Under the pieces are notes generated by a model. That model was not told the origin of the DNA. It made no database searches and was given only the letters and a program-made list of their open reading frames with translations. From positions 806,001 to 870,000 of the forward strand of contig CAVWCQ010000008.1 of assembly GCA_963753545.1 (NCBI GenBank): 64,000 nt of DNA. The letters run 5' to 3'. The position numbers and the translations under genes are program-made. The stretch comes from CAVWCQ01 sp963753545 (GTDB lineage Bacteria > Chloroflexota > Anaerolineae > Aggregatilineales > Aggregatilineaceae). Positions 62,296 to 64,000 of this stretch are shown one piece after another; the stretch's first letter is position 1, and the number at the start of each line of letters is the position of its first letter.

Positions 62296-62519
62296 GAGGC
62301 TTCCTCACGCAGATCGTCAAGCAAGGATAATGCCCCAGTTGTTCCCTGATCGCCCAGCCGAGTTTGCATCTCCACCTGTAAGGCTTCCACAGTGGCCCAC
62401 CATGCTGCGTAATCGAATGAAGATCGCAGATCACTTTCAAGGCGTGCCAAAACGCGCTGTTTGGCCTGGGCATCCAGTTGGCGGAATTTTTTGATGATTT
62501 CCTGTTCAAGCGCGCTCAT
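62292..62519 (-). CDS. Antitoxin partner of the VapC-like toxin
   Basis: 75 residues from ATG at 62519, with GGAGG 5 nt upstream. The helical sequence SALEQEIIKKFRQLDAQAKQ, then RVLARLESD, is a common antitoxin pattern in this group; the acidic C terminus (LLDDLREEAS) probably wraps around the toxin. It overlaps the toxin start by 4 nt, the usual toxin-antitoxin organisation. The DNA-binding part is not of a familiar class. Confidence 0.72.
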   Translation of the reverse strand: MSALEQEIIKKFRQLDAQAKQRVLARLESDLRSSFDYAAWWATVEALQVEMQTRLGDQGTTGALSLLDDLREEAS

Positions 62520-62568
62520 GCTCACCTCCGATGTATTGTTCTATTGTACAACGAAAGCCCGATACATC

Positions 62569-62598
62569 CCCCTCTCCAACCGCGATTGAAGAGGGGGT
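62569..62598. repeat. Hairpin repeat
   Basis: CCCCCTCT and AGAGGGGG flank a 14-nt loop upstream of the toxin-antitoxin pair and after the PD40 gene end. Confidence 0.5.
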
Positions 62599-62619
62599 GA
62601 TGATGCTCAGCAACAAGTC

Positions 62620-64000
62620 TTAGGGCAAATCCACGATACAGCGGCCTGCCGCCGAGTCGCAGGTGGCGACGGTTGCGTTGTTATAGAGCACAGTAAACGT
62701 ACCCGCCGTCCAGAAGATTGTGCCATTATCGGTGACCCAGCCCTGCCGAGCCGTGCCACATTCAACCGGGGCGGGTTGGTTCGGAAGGCCGAAGCCCCAC
62801 ATCTGCAAGCAGCCGCCTGCCATAAACGCTTCCATCGGTGACGAGAGCGAATCCGACTGCCAGATGGATGTCGAAACGGTGATCCCGTTACCAGAGAAGG
62901 TCAGCGGGAACAGGTTGAGCGGCTTGCCGGAGATGTTTTGCAGGGTGAATGTGGGTACGCCCGCATCGTAGATCAGCAGCACGTCTTCCTGGGCGGGATT
63001 GGCTCCCGCAGCCGGAGGCGCGCCCGGTGTGACGCCCGGAATGACAACCGGGGTAGTGGTCGGCGGCATCCACACGGGACTCAACTCAATGGCAGTCGAG
63101 TTCGTCAGGTTGACCAGCCCGCCGCCGCCTGCCTCGATCAGCCAGATATCGGCGTTGCCCGTCATCCGGTCCGAGACAAAGGCGATCATCTGTCCATCGG
63201 GCGACCATGTTGGACTGTAAGCGTGTCCGTTATCGACCGTGTACTGCATCAGATCGGTGCCGTCAGTGCGAACGCTGAACAGCTCAGTGGTATCGATCTC
63301 GGTGGATACTCCGGCAGCAAACGCGATCCGCTGCCCATCCGGGCTGAAAACGGCATCCTGTTCCGCGCCCATGCTGGTCGTCAGCCGCTTCGGGCTGGAA
63401 CCGTCCGCCGAACTCATGCTGTACAGTTCCGGGTTGCCGTCGCGCTCGGAGATGAAGACGATCAGCATGCCGTCTGGCGACCAGATCGGGGAATGATCGG
63501 CGGTGGGCGCGTTGGTCAACTGGCGCTGATTCGTCCCGTCGGCATTGATCACGTAAATATCGGAGTTGCCATCGCTGGTTTCTCCTGTGAAAACAATCAT
63601 GCGTCCGTCTGGCGACCAGTCGGGATCGGTGACTTTGCTGAGCGTGGCGGCAATGGGCAGCGCGGTGACGGAAGCTGCATCGGTCCTGACGAGCAAAATC
63701 TGCGAGGTGCCGCCCGACGACGTGACAGCGATCTGCCGCCCGTCCGGTGCCCAGGACGGCTGTTGAAGCAGGTTGTTTTGCGCTGTAAGCTGGACGGTGG
63801 GCTGCCCGTTCATCGGCATCGCAGCCAGGTTGGACACGGTCTCGCTGCCGCCCGTAGTGAAGACGAGCCGCGTGCCATCGGGCGACCACGCCGGGTCATT
63901 AGGGTTGGGTAACGTGTTGTTCAGCAGGTTGAGCCGCACGCCGTCGCGCGTCATAAAGAAAAGCTGTGGGGCGGCGGGCGCGGCACTGCTCAGATAGGCG
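62620..64000 (-). CDS. TolB/PD40 beta-propeller protein, N-terminal part beyond window edge
   Basis: The frame is open to the window edge (AYLSSAAPAAPQLFFMTRDG), so the protein starts outside; at least 459 residues are present. Six to seven PD40/TolB-like blades follow (PAWSPDGTRLVFTTG, PDWSPDGRMIVFTGE, PIWSPDGMLIVFISER, PTWSPDGQMIAFVSDR). After a Thr-Pro linker comes a C-terminal beta-sandwich-like domain with Cys pairs (GGCLQMWGFG, VECGTARQGW, CDSAAGRCIV). In this group such propellers are often the outer part of a kinase or a secreted surface protein; the N terminus is needed to tell. Confidence 0.85.
   Translation of the reverse strand, partial: AYLSSAAPAAPQLFFMTRDGVRLNLLNNTLPNPNDPAWSPDGTRLVFTTGGSETVSNLAAMPMNGQPTVQLTAQNNLLQQPSWAPDGRQIAVTSSGGTSQILLVRTDAASVTALPIAATLSKVTDPDWSPDGRMIVFTGETSDGNSDIYVINADGTNQRQLTNAPTADHSPIWSPDGMLIVFISERDGNPELYSMSSADGSSPKRLTTSMGAEQDAVFSPDGQRIAFAAGVSTEIDTTELFSVRTDGTDLMQYTVDNGHAYSPTWSPDGQMIAFVSDRMTGNADIWLIEAGGGGLVNLTNSTAIELSPVWMPPTTTPVVIPGVTPGAPPAAGANPAQEDVLLIYDAGVPTFTLQNISGKPLNLFPLTFSGNGITVSTSIWQSDSLSSPMEAFMAGGCLQMWGFGLPNQPAPVECGTARQGWVTDNGTIFWTAGTFTVLYNNATVATCDSAAGRCIVDLP

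Overview
The window looks like a chromosome segment of a member of the Chloroflexota, most likely class Anaerolineae (inference). The grounds are: membrane Ser/Thr kinases with Pro/Thr-rich linkers and extracytoplasmic SH3 and PPC domains, LysM proteins with Thr-Pro spacers, many GT39-type mannosyltransferase-like proteins, DUF433, DUF4386 and PD40 proteins, and families of GC-rich intergenic hairpins. GC is moderately high and stops are TAA, TAG and TGA. I recognised no tRNA, rRNA or CRISPR array.

Layout. 1-6993: a truncated CHASE4 sensor, a secreted LysM/glycoside-hydrolase-like protein, a reverse-strand operon (SDR, alpha/beta hydrolase, SRPBCC, DinB-like) and an AraC regulator. 7536-11960: DUF4386, an MDR oxidoreductase, small membrane proteins, a GAF protein and an esterase. 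12084-19723: a Pro/Glu-rich protein and two divergent membrane Ser/Thr kinases. 19724-23258: intergenic repeats, an Imm5-like protein, a TPR protein and a DUF433 gene. 23219-30373: envelope and sugar genes (YhhN, sugar epimerase, two paralogous anchored proteins, Na/Pi transporter, GT39). 30606-31846: a TnpB-only IS200/IS605-type element. 31859-36990: a signalling island with an SOS-like promoter, a candidate structured RNA, a single-domain response regulator, four tandem paralogous four-helix membrane proteins and a TIR protein fused to the same membrane module. 37067-43804: azoreductase, GT39, heme o synthase, cupin, HIT protein, folK and folB. 43938-48384: a second membrane TIR protein, a pteridine-reductase-like SDR, folE and a lincosamide-nucleotidyltransferase-like gene. 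48486-58860: RibD_C-type reductase, secreted and membrane proteins, a TPR operon, an ABC exporter behind a palindromic operator and an MBL hydrolase. 58907-64000: a FtsX-type permease, a VapC/antitoxin pair and a truncated PD40 beta-propeller.

Two themes stand out. First, at least twelve genes carry single-base frameshifts, about half of them clearly in short homopolymers, plus one nonsense codon. They include both insertions and deletions and hit conserved families, so many are probably sequence errors; I annotate the restored genes and state the lesion. Second, there is a layer of regulatory DNA. Five sigma70-type promoters carry the same AGAAC-N4-GTKCK operator between -35 and -10; one matches the Gram-positive-type SOS box exactly and drives a terminator-ended, two-hairpin RNA. 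Two distant intergenic regions share the same promoter plus three conserved blocks. The tandem membrane-protein/TIR array is the best candidate for an undescribed system.
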